DNA of 64,000 nt from Nocardioides sp. cx-173 (lineage in GTDB: Bacteria > Actinomycetota > Actinomycetes > Propionibacteriales > Nocardioidaceae): assembly GCF_021117365.1 (NCBI RefSeq), contig NZ_CP088262.1:4381726-4445725 (forward strand), written 5' to 3'. Made by a program: the position numbers and the translations under genes. Shown one piece after another: positions 7,901 through 17,053 of the stretch (the first letter of the stretch is position 1; each line of letters starts with the position of its first letter). The notes beneath the pieces are model-generated. The model had not been told where the DNA came from, did no database searches, and saw only the letters and a list, made by a program, of their open reading frames with translations.

Positions 7901-8455
7901 ATGAAGCCCCTGCAGTCGGTCGCGATGGGGTGCGTGTTCGTGGCGCTCTACGCGCGGATCCAGGGCTACGACGCCTACGCCGACCCGTTCGGCTGGCTCC
8001 TCGTGATGCTCGGCGTACGCCGGCTCGCGGACGAGACGCCGCTGCGAGGCGCGATGCTCGGCACCGCCGCCCTGGCGCTGCTGGTCTCGCTGCCGCTGTG
8101 GCTGCCCGGCGTACGGGACCCGGTGGCGGACCTCGACGCCTCGGTCGGCTGGGCGCTGGGCCTGCCGGCGTTCGCCTGCCTCGCCGTGCTGTGCCACGGG
8201 CTGGCCGAGGCCGCCGACGCCGCCGACGATCCGGGGCCGGCGCGCTGGCTGCGACTGCTCCGCACGGCGGTGGCGGTCGTCGCGTTGCTCCCGGTGCTGG
8301 TCTTCGGCGCCGGGGTCGATGGCCTCGCCTCGACCGCCTCCCTGGTGTCGTCGGCCGTCTACGTCGCCCTGGTCTGGCTGCTCTTCAGCTACTCAGGCCG
8401 CCGCTGGGCGGTCAGGGCCGCCGTCGAGCGCCCCACGAGCAGCCCGGCTGCGTAG
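7901..8455 (+). CDS. Hypothetical five-span membrane protein
   Basis: A 184-residue protein with about five hydrophobic segments (about residues 5-22, 24-39, 48-67, 84-103, 123-139 and a last one at 145-164). It carries the short motif YDAYADPFGWLLVMLGVRRL near the N-terminus, seen in small actinobacterial membrane proteins that I cannot tie to a named function. It begins four bases after the MATE gene and may be co-transcribed, though a leaderless -10 is also present. Nothing indicates a reaction or substrate. Confidence 0.7.
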   Translation: MKPLQSVAMGCVFVALYARIQGYDAYADPFGWLLVMLGVRRLADETPLRGAMLGTAALALLVSLPLWLPGVRDPVADLDASVGWALGLPAFACLAVLCHGLAEAADAADDPGPARWLRLLRTAVAVVALLPVLVFGAGVDGLASTASLVSSAVYVALVWLLFSYSGRRWAVRAAVERPTSSPAA

Positions 8456-8514
8456 CCTCGCCTCCACCGTGGCGTTGAACCCGCGCCCGCACCGACTCAC
8501 TCCTGGGAGAGCTC

Positions 8515-9687
8515 ATGTCGCCTCGTACCGCCCGCCGCCGGGCGCTCGTCGCCGGGGCCCTGGTGGCCGCGCTGCTGCCCGCGATCGGTCCCGCCGCGCC
8601 CGCGGGCGCGGCCCCGGGGTGCACGACGGACGTGGACCGCTCGGCGCTGGCCCTCGGCGGCTGCGACGACGACACCCCGCCGGAGACGCAGATCCTCTCG
8701 GTCAGTCCCCGGCCGACGGCCGGCGGCTATGTGTCGTCGGGCTCGCTCACCTTCACCTTCCGCGGTGTCCACCCCGATGGCGACACCGACCCGATCGGGT
8801 TCCGGTGCCGGCTGGTCGGGCTGGAGAGCGCGCCCTCCGCCTGCAGCAGCCCCGCGACCTACCGCGGACTGGCCGACGACAAGCTCGACGGCTACGAGTT
8901 CCAGGTGACCGCCGTCGACACCACCGATGCCGCCCACGCCTGGGTCGACTGGCTCGCCCTGCCGATCCGGACCGAAGCCGACCCGAGCGACGCCGACCCC
9001 ACGCCGGCCACGCAGGCGGTCCGGGTCGACACCCTCCTCCCCAACACCTACATCTTCGGCGACCTGTACGGCGGCCTCCACTACGACGTGCGCCCCTCGC
9101 TTCCGATGGCGCTCACGCCGGACCTGCCGGTGTTCGTGGACTCCAGCGAGAGCGCCGAGCGCGGTGGGGTCGGCTACGCCTGCACGGTCGGTGCTCGTGC
9201 GGTGCCGTGCCGCCAGGACCGGACGGTCCTGCGCCACCTGACGCCCGGGACCAAGGTGCTGAAGGTGGCCGCGGTCGACCCGGCCGGCAACCGCGACCCC
9301 AGTCCCGCGTCCCTGCGCTTCTCGGTGCCTCGCGACCTCACCGCCCCGGCGCGTGGGCCGTGGCGGACCCGGAAGGGGGCCGGCCACTTCGGCCGAGACG
9401 CGCTCGAGACCTCGAAGGTCGGTGCCCGGGTGGTCGTGCGGCCCGCTGGCGCGGTGCGCGAGGTGATCCTGCTGGCGCCCGCGGGACCCCGGCTGGGCGT
9501 CGTCACGGTGCGGATCGGGCGGGGCTTCAGCAAGCGGATCCGCCTGAGCGCCCCCCGCAACGAGGCCCTCAAGGTCTACGTCGTACGCCGCGTCGAGGAC
9601 GGCCCGCTCCGCGGACCCATCACCATCGAGGTCACCTCCCTCGGCGCCGGCAAGGTCGCCCGCATCGACGCGCTGCTCGCCCACTGA
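8515..9687 (+). CDS. Secreted protein with Ig-like repeats, unknown function
   Basis: A 390-residue exported protein. The signal peptide is clear: a basic start (MSPRTARRR), a hydrophobic core and an AGAA-type cleavage region near residue 33. The body has repeated beta-sandwich-like units: one around residues 45-125 (DDTPPETQILSVSP, then SLTFTFRG) and another around 165-260 (YACTVGARAVPC, then LKVAAVDPAGNRDPSPA). This resembles the Ig-like domains of actinobacterial surface proteins. The C-terminal 120 residues are basic and lack sorting or membrane signals. GGAGAG precedes the ATG. Confidence 0.75.
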   Translation: MSPRTARRRALVAGALVAALLPAIGPAAPAGAAPGCTTDVDRSALALGGCDDDTPPETQILSVSPRPTAGGYVSSGSLTFTFRGVHPDGDTDPIGFRCRLVGLESAPSACSSPATYRGLADDKLDGYEFQVTAVDTTDAAHAWVDWLALPIRTEADPSDADPTPATQAVRVDTLLPNTYIFGDLYGGLHYDVRPSLPMALTPDLPVFVDSSESAERGGVGYACTVGARAVPCRQDRTVLRHLTPGTKVLKVAAVDPAGNRDPSPASLRFSVPRDLTAPARGPWRTRKGAGHFGRDALETSKVGARVVVRPAGAVREVILLAPAGPRLGVVTVRIGRGFSKRIRLSAPRNEALKVYVVRRVEDGPLRGPITIEVTSLGAGKVARIDALLAH

Positions 9688-9716
9688 GCGAAGCGCGGCC
9701 CGGGCAGATAACGCGG

Positions 9717-9751
9717 ACGAGGCCGCCCTCCCGGAGGGAGGACGGCCTCGT
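9717..9751. terminator. Bidirectional hairpin terminator between the 8515 gene and rplI
   Basis: The arms ACGAGGCCG (9717-9725) and CGGCCTCGT (9743-9751) pair perfectly, with a second inner stem CCCTCC/GGAGGG. The hairpin lies between two convergent genes, 30 bases after one and 23 after the other, so it probably ends both transcripts. Confidence 0.8.
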
Positions 9752-9773
9752 GCGGTGGTGCGGTGGGGCTGGG

Positions 9774-10220
9774 TCAGGCGGGGATCACGTTGAGGGCCAC
9801 CGAAGCGGACACCTCGTCGTGCAGCTTGACCGAGACCTGGTGGTTGCCGAGCGACTTGATCGGGTTGGTGACCACGATCGTGCGCTTGTCGACGGCCTCG
9901 CCGGACACCGAGGTGATGGCCTCGGCGATGTCGGCGACCGTGACGGAGCCGAACAGGCGGCCACCGTCACCGGCGCGGACCTTGACGTCGACCGGCGACG
10001 ACTCGAGCTTGGTCTTGATCTGCTCGGCGTGGTCGTGGTCGCGCACGCCACGGGAGGCGCGGGCGGCCTTGATCGAGGTCACCTGCTTCTCGCCGCCACG
10101 GGTCCAGCGGATCGCGACGTTGCGGGGGATGAGGTAGTTGCGGCCGTAACCGTCCTTGACCTCGACCACGTCGCCGGGGGCACCGAGACCGGTGACCTCC
10201 TGGGTCAGGATGAGCTTCAT
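9774..10220 (-). CDS. rplI: Large-subunit ribosomal protein bL9
   Basis: A 148-residue L9 protein of the 50S subunit, which binds 23S rRNA near the L1 stalk and helps maintain reading frame. The N-terminal RNA-binding domain is canonical ([20 protein letters not shown], then [13 protein letters not shown]); the linker helix and C-terminal domain ([15 protein letters not shown]) follow. It ends the rpsF-ssb-rpsR-rplI operon. The ATG at 10220 has GGGAGAGGGA upstream, and a terminator hairpin follows the stop. Confidence 0.98.
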   Translation of the reverse strand: MKLILTQEVTGLGAPGDVVEVKDGYGRNYLIPRNVAIRWTRGGEKQVTSIKAARASRGVRDHDHAEQIKTKLESSPVDVKVRAGDGGRLFGSVTVADIAEAITSVSGEAVDKRTIVVTNPIKSLGNHQVSVKLHDEVSASVALNVIPA

Positions 10221-10234
10221 GTTGTCCCTCTCCC

Positions 10235-10471
10235 TTATCGACCGGTGGACGTGTAGGGCAGCAGGGCGACCTCACGTGCGTTCTTGACGGCGATGGCGAC
10301 GTCGCGCTGGTGCTGGACGCAGTTGCCGGTGACCCGACGCGCGCGGATCTTGCCGCGGTCGGAGATGAACTTGCGGAGCAGGGCGGTGTCCTTGTAGTCG
10401 ACACCGGTCGCCTTCTCCTTGCAGAACTGGCAAACCTTCTTCTTGGGCTTGCGAATCACTGCCTTGGCCAT
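10235..10471 (-). CDS. rpsR: Small-subunit ribosomal protein bS18
   Basis: A 78-residue S18 protein, which pairs with S6 on the 30S platform. The core [18 protein letters not shown] and [15 protein letters not shown] is intact. It carries CQFC near residues 14-17 and a further Cys in GNCVQH, so it is the cysteine-containing, potentially zinc-binding form. Many actinobacteria have a second cysteine-free copy elsewhere that is used under zinc starvation; none is in this window. AGAGGAAG precedes the ATG, and it lies 14 bases before rplI. Confidence 0.98.
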   Translation of the reverse strand: MAKAVIRKPKKKVCQFCKEKATGVDYKDTALLRKFISDRGKIRARRVTGNCVQHQRDVAIAVKNAREVALLPYTSTGR

Positions 10472-10592
10472 TGTGGTGCTTCCTCTCTAGAAGCCCGGCC
10501 CCGAGTGGGTACGGCGCCGGAATGGTTCGGGTTGATTGCGGTTTCGAGACGACGCTGGTGCGCCTGCTCATGTGCTGTGCTGCGGATCGAGC

Positions 10593-11144
10593 TCAGAACG
10601 GGGGCTCCTCCGAGCCCACGCCGGGAGCGCCCCACGGGTCGGACGCCGGAGCGCCGCCACCCTGGCCGCCGGCCGGACGCGACGGCGCCGCGGTCGCCCA
10701 CGGGTCGTCGCCGCCACCGGACTGGCCGCCCGAGGACTGACCGCCGCCGTAGCCGCCGCCACCACCGCCGCCGCCGGAGCGGCTGGCGCGGGTGACCTTG
10801 GCGGTGGCGTACTTCAGCGAGGGGCCGACCTCTTCGACGTCGATCTCGAAGACGGTGCGCTTCTCGCCCTCACGGGTCTCGTACTGGCGCGACTTGAGCC
10901 GCCCCTGCACGACGACGCGCATGCCCTTCTGCAGCGACTCGGCGACGTTCTCCGCCGCCTGGCGCCACACGGCACAGGAGAGGAAGAGGGCGTCGCCGTC
11001 CTTCCACTCGTTGGACTGCCGGTCGAAGGTGCGCGGCGTCGACGCGATCCGGAAGTTGGCCACCGCAGCCCCCGAGGGGGTGAAGCGGAGCTCCGGGTCG
11101 TCGACGAGGTTGCCGACCACGGTGATGACGGTCTCGCCTGCCAT
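10593..11144 (-). CDS. ssb: Single-stranded DNA-binding protein SSB
   Basis: A 183-residue SSB with an N-terminal OB fold (about 1-110; [20 protein letters not shown], then [14 protein letters not shown]). A glycine-rich disordered linker follows ([12 protein letters not shown] near 130-140) and an acidic tip ending SEEPPF, which recruits partner proteins; the usual DDDIPF is modified here. It coats single-stranded DNA in replication and repair. Its place between rpsF and rpsR is the standard bacterial arrangement. AGGGAG lies seven bases before the ATG. Confidence 0.97.
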   Translation of the reverse strand: MAGETVITVVGNLVDDPELRFTPSGAAVANFRIASTPRTFDRQSNEWKDGDALFLSCAVWRQAAENVAESLQKGMRVVVQGRLKSRQYETREGEKRTVFEIDVEEVGPSLKYATAKVTRASRSGGGGGGGGYGGGQSSGGQSGGGDDPWATAAPSRPAGGQGGGAPASDPWGAPGVGSEEPPF

Positions 11145-11266
11145 GTCAGGTCTCCCTAGCTGAAGTTGATCCCTGGTGGATCTCGGTGGTGCCTGTCGGC
11201 GCCCAGGCTCATCAAAGCCTGCGCCGTCGACAGTGGAAAGAGCGTGTCCACAGAGGGACGCCGACC

Positions 11267-11566
11267 TCAGGTCAGCGAACGAGCACCCGGGCGGATCACC
11301 TTCGTGCGGAGGATCGCCTCGTTGAGCGTGAGCTGGCGGTCGAACTCCTTGACCGTGGCCGGCTCGGCGCTCAGCTTGATGACGGCGTAGATGCCCTCGG
11401 CGTTCTTCTTGACCTCGTAGGCGAGGCGGCGACGTCCCCAGACGTCGACGTTCTCGACGGTGCCACCGTCGTTGCGGATGACGTTGAGGTACTTGTCGAG
11501 CGAGTCCTGAACGGTGCGCTCCTCGATGCTGGGATCGAGGATGACCATGACTTCGTAGTTGCGCAA
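11267..11566 (-). CDS. rpsF: Small-subunit ribosomal protein bS6
   Basis: A 99-residue S6, the S18 partner on the 30S platform, and first gene of the rpsF-ssb-rpsR-rplI operon. The sequence [18 protein letters not shown] at the start and [19 protein letters not shown] in the middle are diagnostic. The start is a TTG at 11566: it gives the exact family N-terminus and is preceded by a near-perfect ribosome-binding site. The same frame is open far upstream, but that part is antisense to the kinase gene and not coding. Confidence 0.96.
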   Translation of the reverse strand: MRNYEVMVILDPSIEERTVQDSLDKYLNVIRNDGGTVENVDVWGRRRLAYEVKKNAEGIYAVIKLSAEPATVKEFDRQLTLNEAILRTKVIRPGARSLT

Positions 11567-11575
11567 AGCGGAACT

Positions 11576-11584
11576 ACCTCCTTT
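11576..11584 (-). promoter_or_regulatory. Strong ribosome-binding site fixing the TTG start of rpsF
   Basis: On the minus strand AAAGGAGGT lies nine bases before TTG at 11566, a near-complete match to the 16S rRNA tail. It decides for the TTG start over upstream in-frame codons. Confidence 0.85.
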
Positions 11585-11734
11585 GGACTTGGCGGCCACG
11601 GTCTCTCCGTGGCAGGAGGGGTATCGGTGGTTCATCTCGCGGCGCACCCGTCGGTGGGGCACCACAAGACAGGCAAGGTTAACAGCGCGCGGAGACCCTG
11701 TGGAAATCGCGGACCGGGCGGTCTGGAGCGGCCC

Positions 11735-11740
11735 TACCGT
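11735..11740 (+). promoter_or_regulatory. Putative -10 element for the kinase gene (leaderless)
   Basis: TACCGT precedes the ATG at 11747 by six bases, with no ribosome-binding sequence between. Confidence 0.4.
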
Positions 11741-11746
11741 CGAGCG

Positions 11747-12604
11747 ATGCGGACCACCGAGCCACCCCTCGCCGGGCGCCTCATCCTGCTCGACCCGATC
11801 GGGGCCGGCGGCATGGGCGAGGTCTGGCGGGCCTGGGACCTGCGCGGGCGACGCCTGGTGGCCGCCAAGGTCCTGGGCAGGTACGACGACGCCCTGCTGC
11901 AGCGCTTCGTCCGCGAGCAGGCGGTGCGCGTGCGCCACCCGCACGTCGTCGCGCCGCTCGACTGGGCCGCCGACGGCGGCCGGGCCGTGATCACCATGGA
12001 CCTCGTGGCCGGCGGCTCGGTCGAGACGCTCCGGGCGGAGCACGGCCCACTGCCCGAGCCGCTGGTGGCGCTGCTCCTGGACCAGCTCCTGCAGGCACTG
12101 GCGGCCGTGCACGCGGCGGGCGTCGTCCATCGCGACGTCAAGCCGGCCAACCTGCTGCTCCAGCCGGGCGCCGTCCACCTGCGGCTCGCCGACTTCGGGG
12201 TCGCCGCCGTGCTCGACGGGCAGCGGCTGACCGGGGCCGGCCCCGTCGGCACCCACGGCTACGTCGCCCCCGAGGCCGAGCGCGGCGCACCGCCGCACCC
12301 ACGCCAGGACCTGTATGCCGTCGGCGTGGTCGGCCGCCAGCTCACCGCGGCTCCCCACGGCGTACTCGGGCCGCTGCTCGACGCGCTGGCCGACCCGGAC
12401 CCGCGGCGGCGACCGCCGTCGGCGCAGGAGGCGCTGACCCGGCTGCGCAGGCTGCCGCTCCCACGTCCGCAGTGGCCTCCGGTGCCCGACCGGCTCGGGC
12501 CCGCGCCGACCAGGGGCGACCCGGCGCGGACCGCGCTCGTCCTCGCCTGCCTGTGCTTCGCCCTGGCGGGACTGCTCAGCCTCGCGGTGCTCGTCGCGAC
12601 CTGA
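11747..12604 (+). CDS. Small membrane-anchored Ser/Thr protein kinase
   Basis: A 285-residue Hanks-type kinase with a full active site: glycine loop [10 protein letters not shown] (18-27), ATP-binding Lys-41 in VAAKVL, HRD at 128-130 with VKPAN, DFG at 149-151 and the GTHGYVAPE activation-segment end. The kinase part is short (about 235 residues), followed by a proline-rich juxtamembrane stretch and one membrane span (about 262-284) that ends the protein. There is no extracellular sensor domain such as PASTA, so any signal must be cytoplasmic or within the membrane. It is divergent from rpsF; its substrates are unknown. Confidence 0.9.
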   Translation: MRTTEPPLAGRLILLDPIGAGGMGEVWRAWDLRGRRLVAAKVLGRYDDALLQRFVREQAVRVRHPHVVAPLDWAADGGRAVITMDLVAGGSVETLRAEHGPLPEPLVALLLDQLLQALAAVHAAGVVHRDVKPANLLLQPGAVHLRLADFGVAAVLDGQRLTGAGPVGTHGYVAPEAERGAPPHPRQDLYAVGVVGRQLTAAPHGVLGPLLDALADPDPRRRPPSAQEALTRLRRLPLPRPQWPPVPDRLGPAPTRGDPARTALVLACLCFALAGLLSLAVLVAT

Positions 12605-12677
12605 GCCGGCGGGCCAGCAGCAGGGCCCAGCCGGCGGCGAGCAGCACCAGCGCCGCCGCGAGCAGGACCCAGGTCAT
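12576..12677 (-). CDS. Possible 33-residue single-span membrane peptide
   Basis: A tiny frame starting nine bases after the stop of the FHA-protease gene on the same strand. The product is one hydrophobic helix ([19 protein letters not shown]) followed by a basic tail ([11 protein letters not shown]), the layout of many small membrane peptides. Its end overlaps the kinase gene on the other strand. There is no clear ribosome-binding site, and GC-rich sequence readily gives Ala/Leu-rich frames, so it may be chance. Confidence 0.3.
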   Translation of the reverse strand: MTWVLLAAALVLLAAGWALLLARRLRSRRAPRG

Positions 12678-12685
12678 GGCGGCGC

Positions 12686-14797
12686 CTACTGCAGCTGCAG
12701 CGGGTTCTCGGCGACGACCTGGCCCTGCTCGCCGACGACGAAGGCGCCGTTGACGCCCGACACGCCGGTGGGCACCTCGAACGGCACGTAGATGCAGACC
12801 GAGGCCTCCCCGAAGGACCAGGTGTCCTGCAGCGAGCCGAGCTGGTCGTCCCCGTCGAGGGAGGAGTAGGTCACGCCGATGGGGATGCCGTCGGGGAGGC
12901 CCTCGATGACGTACTCGGCGTACAGCATCTCCCCGGTCTCCGCACTCATCGTCTGCGGCGCCTCCGGCGAGCTCGAGCCGGCGCAGTCGCCCTGCTCGCC
13001 GTCGCGCGCCCAGCCCGCGGGCCGGAAGGTCGCGTCGTCGGGTACGTCGGCCGCGTCCGGGAGCTCCTCGGCGTACGGCGAGACGTAGTCGGGGTCGCCG
13101 CCCTCCTCGGCGATGCGCAGGACCTCGTCGGCGAGCGCGACCGGGCGGATCAGCGCCGAGCCCTGGGTGATCGCGCCGGCGTCCTCCGAGCCGGCCGTGA
13201 TGACCGCGGTGTTGATGCCGATCAGCTCACCGTCGTCGTTGATGGACGGGCCGCCGGAGTTGCCGGAGCCGAGCCGCACGTCGCTGTCGATGAGCCCGCG
13301 CTCGGTGCCCACGATCTCGTCGGACTGGAACGTCGAGACGACGCCGCGGGTCACGGTCAGCGGGCGGTCCAGCGAGGCGCGCACGTTGCCGATCGACGGG
13401 TACCCCAGCGCGGTGATCTCGTCCCCGGTGCGCAGCTCGTCGCTGTCGCCGACCGGCAACGGCTCCGGCAGATCGATCTCGGAGTCCTCGAGAGGGTTGC
13501 CGTCCGCGTCCGCGCTGATCTTGAGGACCGCCAGGTCCAGGTAGCCGTCGGTGACGATCGGCTCCGCGCGGTAGGCCGCCGTGGCCGGCTTGTCGTCGTC
13601 CTCGGAGGTGAGCGAGACCAGCAGGTAGTCGGGGTCGGGCACCTCGCTGGCGCCGCCCTGACCCGGCGCGGACGGCAGCGCGACATGGGCGTTGGTCAGG
13701 ATCAGCCCGTCCTCGCTGATGATGCTGCCCGAGCCGGAGTGCGTCGGCGTCCCGGTGTCGTCGACGGCGATCAGGAAGACCGCGGCGGCCTTGGCCCGCG
13801 CCAGGTCCGAGGCGCTGAGCCCGGCCGAGCCGCCGGTCGTGCCGCCGCCGCCGTTGTCGTCGTCGCCCAGGACCTCCACCACGGTGAGGCCGCCGCCCAC
13901 GCCGAGCACGAGCCCGAACACCGCGGCCGCGAGCCTCATCTGCCCACGCCGCTTCTTCTTCGCGATCGAGGCGGCCGCCTGGCTGGCGTTGACCACGGGG
14001 ACGAGCTCGAGCTCGAACCCCGCGGTCGGGTGGCCGAGCAGGACCTCGACCGGCTCCTCGATCTTGTGGCTGGTGATGCGCTCACCGTCGAGGTAGGAGC
14101 CGGCGGTCGAGCGGTCGACCCACCACCAGCCGTCGGGCCGGGGCTCGATGACCGCGTGCAGGCGGGAGACCGCCGCGTCGTCGACGACCACCTCGCACGA
14201 CGGGTCGCGACCGATCCGCACCGGCATGTGGGGCTGGAAGCGCAGGTCGCCGCCGTCGCGGCGGCGTACCAGCAGGCTGGGCCCGCCGGCGCCGGGGAAG
14301 CCTGGCAGCGCCGCACCGGTGACCACGGTCTGGGCCAGCAGCGGGGAGGCCGGCGGGAAGGCGGGTCCGGCCTGGGGACGGTCCGTCGGTCCCGGCGGAG
14401 GCGGCGGGGGGAAGCCGGCGGGGGGCGGCGCCGCGACCGGCGGCGCGGCCGAGGGCGACGGGGCCACCGGGGCCACCGCGGCCGGTGGCGGCGCGGCCAC
14501 CGGGGCCGAGACGCTCACCCGCAGCGTCAGCGCCTCCCCCTCCGCCCCGAAGGAGAGGGTGCACGTGCCGGTCAGCAGCGCCTGGCGCACCGGGCGGCCG
14601 TCGAGCCGGGTGCCGTGGGAGCTGCCGAGGTCGACGACCTCCCAGCCGTCACCGGCGGCGCGGATCTCCGCGTGCCGGCGCGAGACGGTGGGCTCCACCG
14701 CGACGATGTCGTTGTCCGCCTCGCGCCCGATCCGGAACGTACGTGGCTGCTCCGAGGCCCACGTCCCCGTGGGCGACTGGATGCTGATCGTGCTCAT
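12686..14797 (-). CDS. FHA-FHA-TM-trypsin-like serine protease
   Basis: A 703-residue modular protein. FHA domain 1 covers about 1-95 (IGRE at 23-26, SRRHAE at 39-44, SSHGTRLDG at 59-67). A Pro/Ala-rich linker follows, then FHA domain 2 at about 175-265 (IGRD at 195-198, SRLHA, TAGSYLDG). A membrane span (287-306) leads to an extracytoplasmic chymotrypsin/HtrA-type domain with catalytic His-371 (LTNAHVALP), Asp-421 (DLAVLKIS) and Ser-514 (GSGNSGGPS). FHA domains bind phosphothreonine, so this joins inside phospho-signals to an outside protease. There is no PDZ domain. It lies next to a Ser/Thr kinase, a possible signal source. The ATG at 14797 gives the family start. Confidence 0.88.
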   Translation of the reverse strand: MSTISIQSPTGTWASEQPRTFRIGREADNDIVAVEPTVSRRHAEIRAAGDGWEVVDLGSSHGTRLDGRPVRQALLTGTCTLSFGAEGEALTLRVSVSAPVAAPPPAAVAPVAPSPSAAPPVAAPPPAGFPPPPPPGPTDRPQAGPAFPPASPLLAQTVVTGAALPGFPGAGGPSLLVRRRDGGDLRFQPHMPVRIGRDPSCEVVVDDAAVSRLHAVIEPRPDGWWWVDRSTAGSYLDGERITSHKIEEPVEVLLGHPTAGFELELVPVVNASQAAASIAKKKRRGQMRLAAAVFGLVLGVGGGLTVVEVLGDDDNGGGGTTGGSAGLSASDLARAKAAAVFLIAVDDTGTPTHSGSGSIISEDGLILTNAHVALPSAPGQGGASEVPDPDYLLVSLTSEDDDKPATAAYRAEPIVTDGYLDLAVLKISADADGNPLEDSEIDLPEPLPVGDSDELRTGDEITALGYPSIGNVRASLDRPLTVTRGVVSTFQSDEIVGTERGLIDSDVRLGSGNSGGPSINDDGELIGINTAVITAGSEDAGAITQGSALIRPVALADEVLRIAEEGGDPDYVSPYAEELPDAADVPDDATFRPAGWARDGEQGDCAGSSSPEAPQTMSAETGEMLYAEYVIEGLPDGIPIGVTYSSLDGDDQLGSLQDTWSFGEASVCIYVPFEVPTGVSGVNGAFVVGEQGQVVAENPLQLQ

Positions 14798-14930
14798 GAC
14801 GGCCTCTTCTTCGGTCCCCTGCGCGGTGAGGGGCAGCGTATGCCCCGCACGCTCTATGCCCACCGCAACGACCACCGAATCCCCGGCGGTCGGAGACCGC
14901 CGAAAGACACGGGGCTTCGGGCGCTCGGCG

Positions 14931-16781
14931 CTACTTTCGAGTGCTGAGCTGAGCCACCGGGAACGCGCTGCCGCTTCCCGACCGGGTGCCGGGCATGCAC
15001 AGGTCGGCCATCGCGGCACGGACCGCGGCGCTCTCTCCTTGCACCGGGAGCCGACGGGTCACCTCGTCGGACATCGGAGGCACCGGGACATGCGAAACCA
15101 GGGGGTGCACAGGGCGCACGTCCTGGGGCTCACCGTCACCGAAGAGCTCCTCGTGGAGCTTCTCGCCCTCGCGGAGTCCGGTGTACTCGATGCTGATGGG
15201 CAGGTGGGACTGCTCGATCAGCTGATGCGCGACATCGAGGATGCGCACGGGTGCGCCCATGTCGAGCACCAGCGCCTCCCCTGGGCGCCCGATGGCCGCC
15301 GCCTGGATGACCAGCTGGCACGCCTCCTCGATGGTCATGAAGAACCGGGTCACCTCAGGGTGGGTCACCGTCACGGGACCGCCGTCAGCGATCTGGCTGG
15401 CGAAGCTCGTCAGCACCGATCCACGGCTGCCGAGGACGTTGCCGAAGCGGACCGAGAGATAGGTGCCGGAGGCGTGCCTTGCCCGGTCTGCGGTGACCTG
15501 CTCGGCGATCCGCTTGGAGTAACCCAGCACGCTGCTGGGGTTGGCCGCCTTGTCCGTCGAGATGTTGACGAAGCGGTCGACGTCGACCAGGTCCGCGGCG
15601 TCCAGGACCGTACGGGTGCCAACGATGTTGGTCTTGACCGCCTCGGCCGGGTACTGCTCCAGCATGGGCAGGTGCTTGAGGGCCGCGGCGTGGAACACGA
15701 CATCAGGGCGGCGGCTCGCGAACACCGCGTTGACGGCCTGGGAGTCGCGGATGTCGCACAGGATGACGTCGTCGGAGTCCAGCAGCGCCCGTCCGTGGAT
15801 CGACAGCTGCACGGCGTGCAGGGCGGACTCGTCGCGGTCGAGCATCATCAGCTCGGCCGGCTCGAAGCGGTGGATCTGACGGCAGAGCTCGGAGCCGATC
15901 GAGCCTCCGGCGCCGGTCACCAGCACCTTGCGCCCGCGCAGGTAGCCGGCGATCGCGTCGATGTCGGTGTCGAGCTGGTTGCGCCCGAGCACATCGCTCA
16001 GGTTGATGTCGCGCAGGTCGCGGATGCCGACCGTGTGGGAGAGGAGCTGAGTCGTCGACGGAAGCACCTTGACGGCGACCCCGGCCGCGAGCGCGGCGAC
16101 GCGAATGCGGTCGACGGTCTCGGCGGAGGCGCTCGGGATCGCGATGACCACCGTGCCCACCTCATGCCGGCTCGTCTGCTCCGCCAGCTCATCGATCGTG
16201 CCGAGCACCGGGATGTTGCGGATCCGGAGGTGTCGCTTGTGTGAGTCGTCATCGAGCAGACCGACCGGGCGCCACGTCCGCGTGGGGTCGCGCACCATGC
16301 TGCCGACCAGTTCACGGGCGGCCTCGCCGGCTCCGACGACGATGACCCGGACCCCGTCGCCGTGTCCCAGGTCCAGGTCGCGCTCCCACATGCGCCGCCA
16401 GATCGCTCGCCCCCATGCCGCTGCCACCAGGGCGCCCAGGGTGGCGCCGGCGGGCACCGAGCGTGGGATCCATTGGCCGACCCAGTTCAGTGCGAAGACG
16501 AGCGCGCCGGCCGTCATCACCGCCATGCCGAGCATGAGCATCTGGTCGAGGCTTCCCGTCTTGGCCCGTCCCTGGTGGAGGCGGACGGTGGAGGCGAGCG
16601 CGACGTAGAGCGTCGCGGTGGCCAGCGCCGTGAGGCCGATGCCGCCCCAGGGAACAGTCGCGTCCACTGCGTCGAGCCGCAGCCAGGCGACGGTGTAGTA
16701 CGCGACGACCCACGCCACCACGTCGTAGACGATCGACAGCAGCGCTCGACGACGCCGGAGCACCGGCACTAGGTCCGACAT
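14931..16781 (-). CDS. WbpM/FlaA1-type UDP-GlcNAc 4,6-dehydratase (membrane form)
   Basis: A 616-residue polysaccharide biosynthesis protein. Four N-terminal membrane spans (about 14-125) are followed by a CoA-binding-like Rossmann domain (about 140-260) and a C-terminal SDR domain with VLVTGAGGSIGSELCRQIHR (286-305) and STDKAANPSSVLGYSKR (408-424). Members remove water from UDP-GlcNAc to give UDP-4-keto-6-deoxy sugars, the precursor of QuiNAc and D-FucNAc. The SDR tyrosine position is Leu-419 (L-x-x-x-K423); the WbpM subgroup has Met there. It would supply the reductase encoded at 30559-31476. The specific product is inferred. Confidence 0.88.
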   Translation of the reverse strand: MSDLVPVLRRRRALLSIVYDVVAWVVAYYTVAWLRLDAVDATVPWGGIGLTALATATLYVALASTVRLHQGRAKTGSLDQMLMLGMAVMTAGALVFALNWVGQWIPRSVPAGATLGALVAAAWGRAIWRRMWERDLDLGHGDGVRVIVVGAGEAARELVGSMVRDPTRTWRPVGLLDDDSHKRHLRIRNIPVLGTIDELAEQTSRHEVGTVVIAIPSASAETVDRIRVAALAAGVAVKVLPSTTQLLSHTVGIRDLRDINLSDVLGRNQLDTDIDAIAGYLRGRKVLVTGAGGSIGSELCRQIHRFEPAELMMLDRDESALHAVQLSIHGRALLDSDDVILCDIRDSQAVNAVFASRRPDVVFHAAALKHLPMLEQYPAEAVKTNIVGTRTVLDAADLVDVDRFVNISTDKAANPSSVLGYSKRIAEQVTADRARHASGTYLSVRFGNVLGSRGSVLTSFASQIADGGPVTVTHPEVTRFFMTIEEACQLVIQAAAIGRPGEALVLDMGAPVRILDVAHQLIEQSHLPISIEYTGLREGEKLHEELFGDGEPQDVRPVHPLVSHVPVPPMSDEVTRRLPVQGESAAVRAAMADLCMPGTRSGSGSAFPVAQLSTRK

Positions 16782-17053
16782 CTCAATAACCCCACATTTA
16801 GATAGATCCCCATGTCACGACCCGAGCCAACAATGGTCGTGTTCTCGAAACACCCGGTACTACGTGCTAACGAGAAACTCTCCGGAGGTTACGCGAACCG
16901 AAGCCGACGCACAGGAAGTCCCCGGGATTGACCTTCCATATTTCGATTCCGGCGCCGGAGGACCAGCAGCAAGGGAGCAGGCTGCTCGCGTCAGCTTTTC
17001 CATGGCTGCCGCATTTCCGATGGTCTGCGGCAGTCGACACCCCGTCTGACAAC

